Shown: positions 45,594 to 54,481 of the stretch, in pieces
Layout: each line of letters begins with the position of its first letter
How positions within the stretch are numbered: position 1 is the first letter of the stretch
From: Oceanobacillus iheyensis HTE831
GTDB taxonomy: Bacteria > Bacillota > Bacilli > Bacillales > Amphibacillaceae
DNA length: 64,000 bases
Direction: 5' to 3'
Assembly (NCBI RefSeq): GCF_000011245.1
Contig: NC_004193.1
Location: 536,501-600,500, forward strand
Program-made: the position numbers and the translations under genes
The notes under the pieces: model-generated
Database searches by the model: none
What the model was told of the DNA's origin: nothing
Seen by the model: the letters and a program-made list of their open reading frames with translations, nothing else

Positions 45594-45605
45594 TGCTATT
45601 GCCCC

Positions 45606-46190
45606 CTATAAACTTCCTTTTGTTGAAGGTATTCCTTTTTGGTTTAGGTCGATGGAACAACCTTGACGGATCACACGCCCGAATCCTTTAAATATCGATT
45701 CAATAATATGATGAGAATTAACTCCGTATAAAAGATTAATATGGAGTGTTACTTGAGCGTTGCTTGCAAAAGCTTGAAAAAATTCCTGAACTAACTCTGT
45801 ATCAAAGGTACCTACTTTTTCTTTTAATCCTTCTACGTTGTAAACGAGGTAAGAACGTCCACTTATATCGAATGCAATCGAAGATAATGCTTCATCCATC
45901 GGGCTCATGACATTGGCATAGCGGGTAATTCCTTCTTTATTCCCTAAAGCTTCACGAAGTGTTTGACCGAGTACAATACCAATATCTTCTACAGTGTGAT
46001 GCTGATCTACTTCTAAATCTCCGTCGCATGATAAGTCTAAATTTATACCACCGTGTTTCGCTAAAAGGGTTAGCATATGATCAAAGAAACCTATTCCTGT
46101 TTCGATAGTAGATGTTCCTTCTCCATCTAATTCTAGAGTTAAATGAACAGATGTCTCATTGGTTTTTCTGCTTAAAGATGCTTTACGCAT
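45606..46190 (-). CDS. hisB: Imidazoleglycerol-phosphate dehydratase
   Basis: A 194-residue dehydratase with the two His-rich metal motifs HMLTLLAKHGG and VDQHHTVEDIGI, followed by GVNSHHIIES. It forms imidazole-acetol phosphate. An in-frame start at 46226 would be too long; AAAGGAG lies 7 nt before the ATG at 46190, which gives the usual length. Overlaps the hisD end by 8 bp. Confidence 0.95.
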   Translation of the reverse strand: MRKASLSRKTNETSVHLTLELDGEGTSTIETGIGFFDHMLTLLAKHGGINLDLSCDGDLEVDQHHTVEDIGIVLGQTLREALGNKEGITRYANVMSPMDEALSSIAFDISGRSYLVYNVEGLKEKVGTFDTELVQEFFQAFASNAQVTLHINLLYGVNSHHIIESIFKGFGRVIRQGCSIDLNQKGIPSTKGSL

Positions 46191-47466
46191 TGTCATTCTC
46201 CTTTCGAATACGGATTGCATTTGCATGTGCTGTTAGGCCTTCCGCTTCTGCAAGTGTAATTATTGTATCTGCAGCTTCTGCTAATTTGTTTTTAGAGTAT
46301 TGGATTAGACTCGTTTTTTTAACAAAATCATAGACTCCAAGTGGAGAAGAAAATTTAGCTGTGCCATTAGTGGGTAATGTATGACTTGGCCCGGCAAAAT
46401 AATCACCTAATGGTTCGCTAGAATAATTGCCGATAAATATTGCACCGGCATGCTTAATTTTTGGGCAGAGTTGTTCTGAATCAATCGTCATTAATTGTAA
46501 ATGTTCTGGTGCTAGTTGATTGATAGTGTTAATCGCTTCTTCATTGTTATCGCAAATGATGATCTTTCCATTTTGAGAAATAGAAGCTTCAATGATTTCT
46601 TTTCGTTCTAATAAAGGAATTTGACGATTTACTTCCTCCTGCAATAATTTCGCAAAGGAACGGTCAGTAGTAATACAAAGAGAAGATGCTTCTTCATCGT
46701 GTTCGGCTTGTGAAAGTAGATCTGCTGCAACATAGGGAACAGGAGCACTGGAATCTGCAAAAATACAAATCTCGCTAGGTCCGGCTATCATGTCAATCGC
46801 TATATCTCCAAATACCCATTTCTTTGCTCTGGTAACATATATATTACCTGGGCCGACAATTTTATCGACACTAGGAATCGTTTCAGTTCCGTAGGTAAGT
46901 GCTGCAATTGCTTGAGCTCCACCAACTTTATACACCTTAGTAACTCCCGCAATTTTTGCTGCAGCTAAAACTACTGGATCTATTTCTCCATTTTTATTAG
47001 GTGGAGAGGTAATGATAATCTCCTTCACTCCGGCGACCTTTGCTGGAATTGCATCCATTAATACCGTAGAAGGGTAGCTTGCTTTTCCACCAGGAATATA
47101 AATCCCTACACGATCAAGCGGGTTTACTTGTTGACCTAGTTTCACTCCTGTTTCTGGAGTAATTGACCAGTTGGATTCTAGCATTTCAGATTGATAGCGT
47201 TGGATATTTCCAGCTGCGGTCTCTAAAGCATCTAATAATGTAGAATCTACTTTTTTGATCGCTTGTTCCCATTCGTTACTCGTAACCTCAAATGAATTTA
47301 GATTAACTTGGTCAAATTGAAGCGTATAGTGTTTTAATGCTTCATCCCCTTGTATTTGGACTTGTTCAATAATGCGAAGTACATCTTGATCGACTTGTTT
47401 GTTCCGAATAGTAGAAGACTTTGTATCCTGTTGTTGCTTCCATTGATGTAAAGAAAGTATTTCCAT
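46183..47466 (-). CDS. hisD: Histidinol dehydrogenase
   Basis: A 427-residue zinc enzyme that oxidises histidinol twice to histidine with NAD. Characteristic segments are GIYIPGGKASYPSTVLM, VGGAQAIAALTYGT, IDMIAGPSEI, LLSQAEHDE and LPTNGTAKF. The start at 47466 is favoured over a GTG at 47475 by GGGGTG spacing. It begins 5 bp after the hisG stop. Confidence 0.96.
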   Translation of the reverse strand: MEILSLHQWKQQQDTKSSTIRNKQVDQDVLRIIEQVQIQGDEALKHYTLQFDQVNLNSFEVTSNEWEQAIKKVDSTLLDALETAAGNIQRYQSEMLESNWSITPETGVKLGQQVNPLDRVGIYIPGGKASYPSTVLMDAIPAKVAGVKEIIITSPPNKNGEIDPVVLAAAKIAGVTKVYKVGGAQAIAALTYGTETIPSVDKIVGPGNIYVTRAKKWVFGDIAIDMIAGPSEICIFADSSAPVPYVAADLLSQAEHDEEASSLCITTDRSFAKLLQEEVNRQIPLLERKEIIEASISQNGKIIICDNNEEAINTINQLAPEHLQLMTIDSEQLCPKIKHAGAIFIGNYSSEPLGDYFAGPSHTLPTNGTAKFSSPLGVYDFVKKTSLIQYSKNKLAEAADTIITLAEAEGLTAHANAIRIRKENDNA

Positions 47467-47471
47467 GTTTT

Positions 47472-48098
47472 TCACCCCACTACTGTACTTAATCGATTAA
47501 TGATGCTTTGTATTTCAGCAGAACGTGTTGCGAAGCTAGCTTTATTCACGATTGCTTTTGTACTAATTGTCTCAATATCTTCAAGAATTTCTAACCCATT
47601 TTCTCTTAATGTATTTCCTGTTTCGACAATGTCTACAATATAATCTGCCAGTCCGATTAGGGGAGCTAGTTCAACAGATCCATTTAGTTTTACGACATCT
47701 ATCGATTGGTTTCTTTTACTAAAATATCGCTTAGCTACAATTGGATATTTTGTTGCAATAGTGATTTCATTATCGGAAGAAAGTGTTACTCCTTGCTTAG
47801 CTGCAATAGAGAACTTACATTTACCAATGCCAAGGTCAAGTAACTCGTAAACTTCTGCTTGGGATTCGATGATATTGTCTTTACCGACAATTCCGATATC
47901 AGCCGCACCTTTTTCAACGTAAATAGGTACATCCATTCCTTTTAGAAATATGACCCGTGCAGTACGATCTTCATTGTAAAATACAAGTTTTCTTGACGTT
48001 GCATCTAGTTCTTCAAATGTTAACCCTGCAGCTTGGAGTAACTTAATGGTTTGTTTCGCTGGTCTTCCTTTCGCTAGAGCAATGGTAACAGGTTGCAT
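47472..48098 (-). CDS. hisG: ATP phosphoribosyltransferase, catalytic short form
   Basis: A 208-residue short-form HisG (VTIALAKGRPAKQT, GIVGKDNI, and the PRPP loop ADYIVDIVETGNTL). It lacks the C-terminal regulatory domain, so it needs HisZ, encoded just upstream. It catalyses the first step of histidine synthesis. The ATG at 48098 fits AGAGGTG spacing better than the GTG at 48107. Confidence 0.95.
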   Translation of the reverse strand: MQPVTIALAKGRPAKQTIKLLQAAGLTFEELDATSRKLVFYNEDRTARVIFLKGMDVPIYVEKGAADIGIVGKDNIIESQAEVYELLDLGIGKCKFSIAAKQGVTLSSDNEITIATKYPIVAKRYFSKRNQSIDVVKLNGSVELAPLIGLADYIVDIVETGNTLRENGLEILEDIETISTKAIVNKASFATRSAEIQSIINRLSTVVG

Positions 48099-48103
48099 TA
48101 TGT

Positions 48104-49321
48104 TCACCTCTTTTTTAATACATGTTGTAATGTTTGATCAATGGATGAAAATGTTGTTTGTATATCTGAACTCTTTAGTTGGTAACTATTTGAATCTACT
48201 AGTATGATGTTTGATGCTTTTATTTTGGACGATGATTCTGTTGGTTGTATAATGACTTTTTTATTTGCTTGACGGAGCCTTCTTGCTAGTAATAATGCAT
48301 CTTGTCGGCAATTAGGTTGATACTCGATAAGGAAGTCTGCCTGTGTAATTAATGGTTGATCGCCTGGAGTAATCAAAGTTAATAACTTATCAATTTCAAA
48401 AGCAAACCCTACTGCTGGTATTTCGTTTTCAAACTGTGAACTGAGATGATCATAACGACCTCCCATTAAAATAGGTTGACCAATTTGTTCTGTGAAACCT
48501 TGAAAAATAATTCCAGAGTAATAATTCATATTATTAATTAATCCAAGATTAAACGATATATATTCTTCTATCTGATCGTCTTTTAATAGTGAATAGACAT
48601 TGAATAATGTATCTACAACTTGTTGCATTGTTTCATTGGTTACTATTGCTTGAGCCCTTTTAATCACAGTCGAAGGATCACCGTACAACATGGGAATTAG
48701 CTCTATTTTTTGTTTTAAGTCTTGATCGATGGATAAGTGATCAAGAAAGCTAGATGTTTCTGATATATTTTTGGACTGAATTAACGCATGTAATGTTTGT
48801 TGCTCTTGATCCGTTAGATTTGCCTGTTCAAGCAATTCTTTATAGATACCAGAATGGCCAATTTCTATTTTAAAAGGAGCAATCTTCAAATCTTTAAGAC
48901 TATCAATTGCAAGAGCGATCACTTCAGCATCGGCTTCTGGACTCTCATCTCCAAAGAATTCAACCCCTGCTTGTGTACGATACGCTTGTTGAGTTTCGTT
49001 AAACCGAAATATATCCAAACAATAGGAAAATCGTTGATAATGACTAGTCATATCTGTTTCAACATATTGACGTGTTATAGGTATGGTCACATCTGGTCTT
49101 AATACAAGTACTCTACCTGACGAATGAATTACTTTTACCATATCATCTTGTTGAACGGTTCCTTGTACATTGCTATACATATCATAATCTTCAAATAGAG
49201 GGGTTTCGATTTGGTCATATCCATACGTATAAAAACGATTTTGTATTTGTTTTATTACATTCGCTTTTTTTAGAAAATCTTCAGGAAAGGATGTTCGATT
49301 ACGGAAATTGTAATTTATCAT
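48104..49321 (-). CDS. hisZ: ATP phosphoribosyltransferase regulatory subunit
   Basis: A 405-residue class II aminoacyl-tRNA-synthetase paralogue (ETPLFEDYDMY, VLVLRPDVTIPITR, YRTQAGVEFFGDE) that forms the hetero-octamer with short HisG and mediates histidine feedback. It opens the his operon. Two adjacent ATGs (49324 and 49321) follow AAAGGAGG; the second has the better spacing. The last codons overlap the hisG leader. Confidence 0.93.
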   Translation of the reverse strand: MINYNFRNRTSFPEDFLKKANVIKQIQNRFYTYGYDQIETPLFEDYDMYSNVQGTVQQDDMVKVIHSSGRVLVLRPDVTIPITRQYVETDMTSHYQRFSYCLDIFRFNETQQAYRTQAGVEFFGDESPEADAEVIALAIDSLKDLKIAPFKIEIGHSGIYKELLEQANLTDQEQQTLHALIQSKNISETSSFLDHLSIDQDLKQKIELIPMLYGDPSTVIKRAQAIVTNETMQQVVDTLFNVYSLLKDDQIEEYISFNLGLINNMNYYSGIIFQGFTEQIGQPILMGGRYDHLSSQFENEIPAVGFAFEIDKLLTLITPGDQPLITQADFLIEYQPNCRQDALLLARRLRQANKKVIIQPTESSSKIKASNIILVDSNSYQLKSSDIQTTFSSIDQTLQHVLKKR

Positions 49322-49436
49322 CATATCCTCCTTTTGCTATAATTTCTTTAGTATTTTACCGCTTTATCACTTTATCTAAGTAAAGTTATATAGTATTATA
49401 TAAATAATCAGAAAAAATGTCAATGGAGGGTTAAAA

Positions 49437-50240
49437 ATGTTTGATTTTCATATGCATAGTAATTTTTCCGCGGATGGAGATTTTGAAATGGAGGCAATGG
49501 TGCAATCTGCTATACAAAAAGGACTAAAAGAAATTTGCTTTACAGATCATTTAGATATAGATTATCCAGATAAAGATTGGGATTTTACATTTGACCCGGT
49601 TAGATACACAGAGACAATCGAACAATTACAAGAAAAGTATCAAAACAAAATAACCATCCTTAAGGGAGTAGAGGTTGGGGTGCAACCGCATGTATTACAT
49701 GCGACAGCTGATTTTGTAAACAGCTTGCAGCCTGACTTTGTTATTTGTTCCATGCATGCAACGAGGGGTACAGACCTGCATTCTGGTGAATTTTTTCAAG
49801 AGAAATCAATAGAGACTGCTTTCCGGCAATATTTTGAAGAATTGTATGCGTGTATACAGAAATTTGATTCATACCAAGTATTGGGACATGTTGATTTGGT
49901 GAGACGATATGCAAAGCAGACAAGTAAGGATGAATGCTTCGACATTCTTGAATCCATTTTGAAGCTTGTAATTAATCAGCGTAAAGGTATTGAATTAAAC
50001 ACTTCAGGATTTAAGTATGGGTTAGAGGCAGGACTACCGAGTAAAGAAATTTTAGAACTGTATCATCAACTGGGAGGGGAGATACTAACTATTGGTTCGG
50101 ATGCTCACCGTCCAAACGAAATATCACAAAGCTTCCGTCAATCATTAGAACTATTGCAATCCATTGGATTTAATTATATTACTTCGTTTGAAGAGCAAGT
50201 ACCCAAGTTTACTTCTATTGAGAAAGTAAAAAATATCTAG
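49437..50240 (+). CDS. hisJ: Histidinol-phosphatase (PHP family)
   Basis: A 267-residue PHP-type phosphatase with metal motifs DFHMHSNFS (2-10), CFTDHLD, GVEVGV, SMHAT, GHVDLVRRY and GSDAHRP. It dephosphorylates histidinol phosphate and so complements the his operon, from which it is divergent across 112 bp. AATGGAGGG precedes the ATG. With it the window encodes every enzyme from PRPP to histidine. Confidence 0.93.
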   Translation: MFDFHMHSNFSADGDFEMEAMVQSAIQKGLKEICFTDHLDIDYPDKDWDFTFDPVRYTETIEQLQEKYQNKITILKGVEVGVQPHVLHATADFVNSLQPDFVICSMHATRGTDLHSGEFFQEKSIETAFRQYFEELYACIQKFDSYQVLGHVDLVRRYAKQTSKDECFDILESILKLVINQRKGIELNTSGFKYGLEAGLPSKEILELYHQLGGEILTIGSDAHRPNEISQSFRQSLELLQSIGFNYITSFEEQVPKFTSIEKVKNI

Positions 50241-50352
50241 AAAATAATCGTATTGGTGTTTGTGATTGTGAAGGAATGGTATAATAACGTGAAGAAATTA
50301 AACCTATTACATTCGAAGTGAATGTTGGTAAAGTTATAAAGGAAGATATATC

Positions 50353-51168
50353 GTGGGTAAAAAATCAATTATCAGCTTAGTAGTCGGCATAATTATATTA
50401 ATAGGTGTGATAGTATTTATGTTCTTATATCCTGGTCATACTCGTTCTGAGATTTACGAGGGAGAGCCGACTGTATTTATTCATGGATACAAAGGTACAG
50501 AGCACTCCTTTGGGTTCATGTTGGATCGATTCGAAAATAAATATGGTTGGGGAAATAAAGGATTCGTCTATTATGTTACTAAAGATGGTCAAGTACTGGA
50601 TTATAATTTAAATAAAGGAAGGTATGCTCCTACATTTGTACAAATAGTGTTAGAAGATAATCGGGCTAGTTTTGCTGATAGTGCGCAATGGATTTCTTCA
50701 GTACTGCTGCACATGAAGTCAACATATAATATAGATCGGGTTAACTTAGTAGGTCATTCAATGGGGGGCATCATTGCTCTAAAGTATACGATGGAATATG
50801 CATCACAAGGATATCCAGAAGTAGATAAGCTTATAACCATTGGTAGTCCTTTTGATGGGATATATAGTGAGGAGTATTTCCAAATTCATAATGATGAGGC
50901 AGCAGAAGACTTAAAACCAGGATCTAATGCGTTACAGCTTTTACAGACATTGACATTTCCAAGTGATGTAAAAGTATTAAATATTGCAAGTACGGGAGAT
51001 TCTGTAGCCGTGCCACAAAGTGTAGGAACTTTACGAAGTATTATACCACCGGAGAATTTTAAAGAAGTAATTATTGAAAATCAAGAGCTAGGGCATAGCG
51101 GTTTGCATGAAAGTGTGAAAGTCGACAAATTGATCCATTCTTTTTTGTGGCAGGAATCAGATGATTAA
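50353..51168 (+). CDS. Membrane-anchored alpha/beta hydrolase (DUF915-like)
   Basis: A 271-residue protein with one N-terminal helix (about 6-26) and an external alpha/beta-hydrolase domain. VFIHGYKGTEHSF provides the oxyanion region, and the nucleophile elbow VGHSMGG places Ser136. GDSVAVPQS holds the likely Asp and GHSGLHES the His. DUF915-type proteins are probable lipases or esterases, substrate unknown. Start GTG at 50353 after AAAGGAAG. Confidence 0.82.
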   Translation: MGKKSIISLVVGIIILIGVIVFMFLYPGHTRSEIYEGEPTVFIHGYKGTEHSFGFMLDRFENKYGWGNKGFVYYVTKDGQVLDYNLNKGRYAPTFVQIVLEDNRASFADSAQWISSVLLHMKSTYNIDRVNLVGHSMGGIIALKYTMEYASQGYPEVDKLITIGSPFDGIYSEEYFQIHNDEAAEDLKPGSNALQLLQTLTFPSDVKVLNIASTGDSVAVPQSVGTLRSIIPPENFKEVIIENQELGHSGLHESVKVDKLIHSFLWQESDD

Positions 51169-51238
51169 CTTACAATAGAATAAGATTCAAATGGACGTAT
51201 CATAAATAGTAATTGAATTGTTTAAAGGAATGATAAAA

Positions 51239-52162
51239 ATGAAAGTCAGCCATCATCTATATGATCAACTATCACGTATCACTTCTGAGGAAAATGTGAT
51301 GGTCGATGAATTAATCAGAAATCATACGTATACGAAATTAGGCGGGAAAGCTGATGTATATATAACACCTGAATCGTACAGTGAAGTACAAGATATTATT
51401 AAATTAGCGAATAAAGAAGATGTCCCGTTTACAATGCTAGGTAATGGGTCCAATCTGATTGTAAAAGACGGCGGAATACGCGGGATAGTAATGAATTTAC
51501 AAAAACTTGCCTCAATTTGGAGGGAAGAAGATAAGATAATTGCGCAGAGCGGAGCGCGTATTATTGATGCATCTAGAACAGCATTAGCAGAGAGCCTTGC
51601 TGGGTTAGAATTTGCTTGTGGAATCCCCGGTTCTGTAGGTGGAGCACTCTATATGAATGCGGGTGCCTACGGTGGAGAGATAAAAGATGTTTTAGAAAGT
51701 ACGATTGTGGTGACAAAAGAAGGGGATATTCGCACATTGACCGCTGTGGAGTTAGACCTTGATTATCGTACCAGTAATATTCCAGATAAGGGATATATCG
51801 TACTGGAAGCAACCTTTGCATTAAAAAAAGCAAATTCTTCCGATATTAAAGAAGTTATGGATGATTTAACGTATAAAAGAGAATCAAAGCAACCACTTGA
51901 ATATCCATCTTGTGGAAGTGTTTTTAAGCGTCCGCCGGGGTATTTTGCAGGGAAGCTAATTCAAGATAGTGAGCTACAAGGAACACAAATTGGTGGAGCT
52001 GAAGTATCAAAAAAACATGCTGGTTTTATCGTTAATAAAAACAATGCCAGTGCTACAGAATACATTAATTTGATTCGTCACGTGCAAAAAACAGTTAGCG
52101 AAAAGTTTGGTGTTCAGCTTGAACGTGAAGTAAGGATTATTGGAGAAGATCCGGTAGAATAA
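51239..52162 (+). CDS. murB: UDP-N-acetylenolpyruvoylglucosamine reductase
   Basis: A 307-residue FAD enzyme of peptidoglycan precursor synthesis. FAD-binding MLGNGSNLIVKDGG and GIPGSVGGALYMNAGAYGGE, the catalytic YPSCGSVFKRP serine and the final Glu (VQLEREVRIIGE) are present. It is the short type IIb-like MurB of Gram-positives. The start at 51239 follows AAAGGAA; the TTG at 51218 lacks a ribosome site. Confidence 0.95.
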   Translation: MKVSHHLYDQLSRITSEENVMVDELIRNHTYTKLGGKADVYITPESYSEVQDIIKLANKEDVPFTMLGNGSNLIVKDGGIRGIVMNLQKLASIWREEDKIIAQSGARIIDASRTALAESLAGLEFACGIPGSVGGALYMNAGAYGGEIKDVLESTIVVTKEGDIRTLTAVELDLDYRTSNIPDKGYIVLEATFALKKANSSDIKEVMDDLTYKRESKQPLEYPSCGSVFKRPPGYFAGKLIQDSELQGTQIGGAEVSKKHAGFIVNKNNASATEYINLIRHVQKTVSEKFGVQLEREVRIIGEDPVE

Positions 52163-52163
52163 T

Positions 52164-52206
52164 AAAAAGTGCTATCCGTTTGATTTTAACGGATAGCACT
52201 TTTTTC
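52164..52206. terminator. Terminator between murB and ehuA
   Basis: AAAAGTGCTATCCGTT pairs with AACGGATAGCACTTTT around TGATTTT; an A-run on the left and T-run on the right make it usable in both directions. Confidence 0.88.
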
Positions 52207-52233
52207 TTGTCTTTTTCGTTTGAAGCGATCGAT

Positions 52234-53004
52234 TTAGCCTCTAAAACGATGTAAGAATTCTTGAAGTCTATCATTTTCAGAGTGCTCAATCACTTCACTG
52301 GCTGTACCTTGCTCGGCGATAACCCCTTCGTCTAAGAATAGGACTTTATCAGCTATATCAAGAGCAAAGTCCATTTCATGTGTTACAAGAACCATCGCCA
52401 TATCATCATTTTTTGCAATGTCACGTATAACATTCAGAACTTCTCCAACTAGCTCTGGATCAAGTGCAGAGGTAACCTCATCAAACAGCATGATCTTCGG
52501 ACGCATAACCAGTGCACGAGCCATCGCAACACGCTGCTTTTGACCACCGGATAATTGGCTAGGGTAGTTATCTACTTTATCCCCTAAACCAACACGTTTT
52601 AACATTTCAATAGAACGTTTTTTTACTTCTTCTTTTGGTTCTTTCTTTACATTAATAGGAGCAGTCATGCAATTTTCTAGAATTGTCATATGTGGAAACA
52701 AATTAAAATGTTGAAATACCATTCCGATATCTCCACGTATTTCGCGCAAATGATTTTCGTTGGCGGGTACTAATTGCCCTTTCTTCTCCATCTTCCAGAG
52801 GTTTCTTCCTCCTACAATAATATCTCCGTCGGTTGGTTCTTCTAATGTCATAAGCATTCGAATAATCGTTGTTTTACCAGAACCACTCGGACCAATCACA
52901 GCAACTTTTTCAGCTGGATGAATATCTAAATTAATTCCCTTTAATACCTTTACATCACCAAAGGACTTATGGATATCTTGAAATTTTACTATCGGTTCTG
53001 TCAT
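52234..53004 (-). CDS. ehuA: Ectoine/polar amino acid ABC transporter ATPase (EhuA-like)
   Basis: A 256-residue PAAT-family ATPase with Walker A GPSGSGKTT, Q-loop FQHFNLFPHMT, signature LSGGQKQRVAMARAL and Walker B IMLFDEVTSALD, followed by TH. Last gene of ehuBCDA. Specificity for ectoine rests on the binding protein; polar amino acids are the alternative. Confidence 0.85.
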   Translation of the reverse strand: MTEPIVKFQDIHKSFGDVKVLKGINLDIHPAEKVAVIGPSGSGKTTIIRMLMTLEEPTDGDIIVGGRNLWKMEKKGQLVPANENHLREIRGDIGMVFQHFNLFPHMTILENCMTAPINVKKEPKEEVKKRSIEMLKRVGLGDKVDNYPSQLSGGQKQRVAMARALVMRPKIMLFDEVTSALDPELVGEVLNVIRDIAKNDDMAMVLVTHEMDFALDIADKVLFLDEGVIAEQGTASEVIEHSENDRLQEFLHRFRG

Positions 53005-53708
53005 TATGTTAAGGCTCCTTTTTTCTTAATTTGGTTTTTGTCGAAATTGCGGTTGTATTTTAATTCCAATTTTTTAATAAGCACTGCTGACGGATAGCTT
53101 AATAGTAAGAAAATAATACCTACTATTGTAATTGGCTCCAAGTAAGACCAATTTTGCGCTCCGTAAGTTCTTGCCATTAACATAATACCACCTACACTAA
53201 TCGTTGATGTAATAGGAACTTCTTTAAACATGATAATAAAATAATTACCTAACATTGGAATCGTTGGTGGAATCGCTTGAGGTAAAATAATTTTCCGCCA
53301 TTTATCCAAGGTAGAAAAGTTTAAAGAGGTGGATGCTTCCCATTGTCCTTTCTCAACACTTTCAATTCCGGATCGATAGATTTCACCTATATAAGTACTA
53401 AAGTGAATACCTAAACCTAACACTGCACATACAAACGGATGTAGTGTCATGCCAATAACAGGAACACTAGGGAACGCAAAGTAAATAAAGAATAATTGAA
53501 CAAGCGGAGGAGTAGAACGTATAAACTCCATTGTCCAAGTAACGATAAAATTAAAAGGTCGGTTTTTTACTCGTCGAGCAAATGTCCAAAAGAACCCAAA
53601 AATCATTGCAAAGAGGAAACAAGAAATAGTTAAACCAACAGTAATTCCTAATCCTTGTAATACAAATGGCAAAGCATCCATGAATGTTTCCCAACTCCAA
53701 TAATTCAT
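53004..53708 (-). CDS. ehuD: Ectoine/polar amino acid ABC permease (EhuD-like)
   Basis: A 234-residue His/Glu/Gln/Arg-type permease with five or six membrane segments, the FIRSTPPLVQLFFIYFAFP motif near residue 62-80, and the EAA loop EASTSLNFSTLDKWRKIILPQAIP. The start is coupled to the ehuC stop (TAATG) and the end overlaps ehuA by one base. Confidence 0.83.
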   Translation of the reverse strand: MNYWSWETFMDALPFVLQGLGITVGLTISCFLFAMIFGFFWTFARRVKNRPFNFIVTWTMEFIRSTPPLVQLFFIYFAFPSVPVIGMTLHPFVCAVLGLGIHFSTYIGEIYRSGIESVEKGQWEASTSLNFSTLDKWRKIILPQAIPPTIPMLGNYFIIMFKEVPITSTISVGGIMLMARTYGAQNWSYLEPITIVGIIFLLLSYPSAVLIKKLELKYNRNFDKNQIKKKGALT

Positions 53709-54370
53709 TAGTTAGCAACCCCTTTCTTTGCAATTTTTTCTGCCTTTCTGGTAAAGAAAATCAATGGTAATGCTAAAACAAAGTAGAATATGAGTGCTAC
53801 AAAGTAGATAAGTCCTCCCATTTCCATACTACTTACATTTCGGAGAGATTCTCCATGGTACAATATGTCTTGAAGTCCAATTAATGAAACAAGAGAAGTT
53901 CCTTTAAGTATTTGGATTGTATAATTTCCGAACTCTGGTAACATCATTCGAACAGCTTGAGGAAAGATAACCAGACGCATTCGTTGGAATCGAGACATGT
54001 TTAATGCAGTAGCAGCTTCGCTTTGTCCTTTAGAAACTGCTAAGATAGAACTCCTAACAACTTCTGATAAATACGCACCATAATTTAATCCAATAGCGAT
54101 TACACCAATCCACCAATTATCTAATGAATTAAACCCAAATAACATTGGTAGAGCATAGTAAAACCAAAATAATTGAACAATTAAAGATGTTCCTCGAAAG
54201 ACTTCAACATAAAATCCTGTTCCTTTCCGAATAATAACATTATCAGATAGACGGCACAGCCCAGCTATAAATGCCATAAGATAAGAAAAAAGAGCAGAAG
54301 CTAATAATATCGTAAACGTTACTCCAATCCCTTGAAGCAACTTTTCAGATATATCCATTAAAGTAGAAAT
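53708..54370 (-). CDS. ehuC: Ectoine/polar amino acid ABC permease (EhuC-like), probable ATT start
   Basis: A permease of about 220 residues with LLQGIGVTFTILLASALFSYL at the N-terminus, FRGTSLIVQLFWFYYALP and the EAA loop EAATALNMSRFQRMRLVIFPQAVR. The ribosome site AAAGGAG (54379-54385) lies 8 nt from ATT at 54368-54370, but 20 nt from the first ATG (54358, MDISEKLL). An upstream GTG (54421) would read through the intercistronic terminator. The ATT start is therefore favoured but not proven; the ATG start is the main alternative. Confidence 0.82.
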   Translation of the reverse strand: MSTLMDISEKLLQGIGVTFTILLASALFSYLMAFIAGLCRLSDNVIIRKGTGFYVEVFRGTSLIVQLFWFYYALPMLFGFNSLDNWWIGVIAIGLNYGAYLSEVVRSSILAVSKGQSEAATALNMSRFQRMRLVIFPQAVRMMLPEFGNYTIQILKGTSLVSLIGLQDILYHGESLRNVSSMEMGGLIYFVALIFYFVLALPLIFFTRKAEKIAKKGVAN

Positions 54371-54406
54371 TGTAATCACTCCTTTATCATAAGTAGACTT
54401 CGTTCC

Positions 54407-54450
54407 AAAAAAATAGGGCACGCTCCCTCAGGCAAGGAAACGGACCCTAT
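54407..54450 (-). terminator. Intercistronic terminator between ehuB and ehuC
   Basis: On the minus strand ATAGGG (54445-54450) pairs with CCCTAT (54413-54418), with further CG and CC/GG pairs inside, followed by seven T. It should make the binding protein more abundant than the permeases. Confidence 0.65.
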
Positions 54451-54481
54451 GGAGTCTGTAATTCAACTCACATTTCTAGTG

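Noticed and set aside
49325..49436. Riboswitch or T-box for the his operon
   Set aside because: The hisZ-hisJ gap is only 112 bp and shows no T-box or terminator; only a CTTTATCACTTTATC direct repeat of uncertain meaning.
54371..54421. GTG start of ehuC at 54421
   Set aside because: It would place the N-terminus inside the intercistronic terminator hairpin and has no ribosome site.
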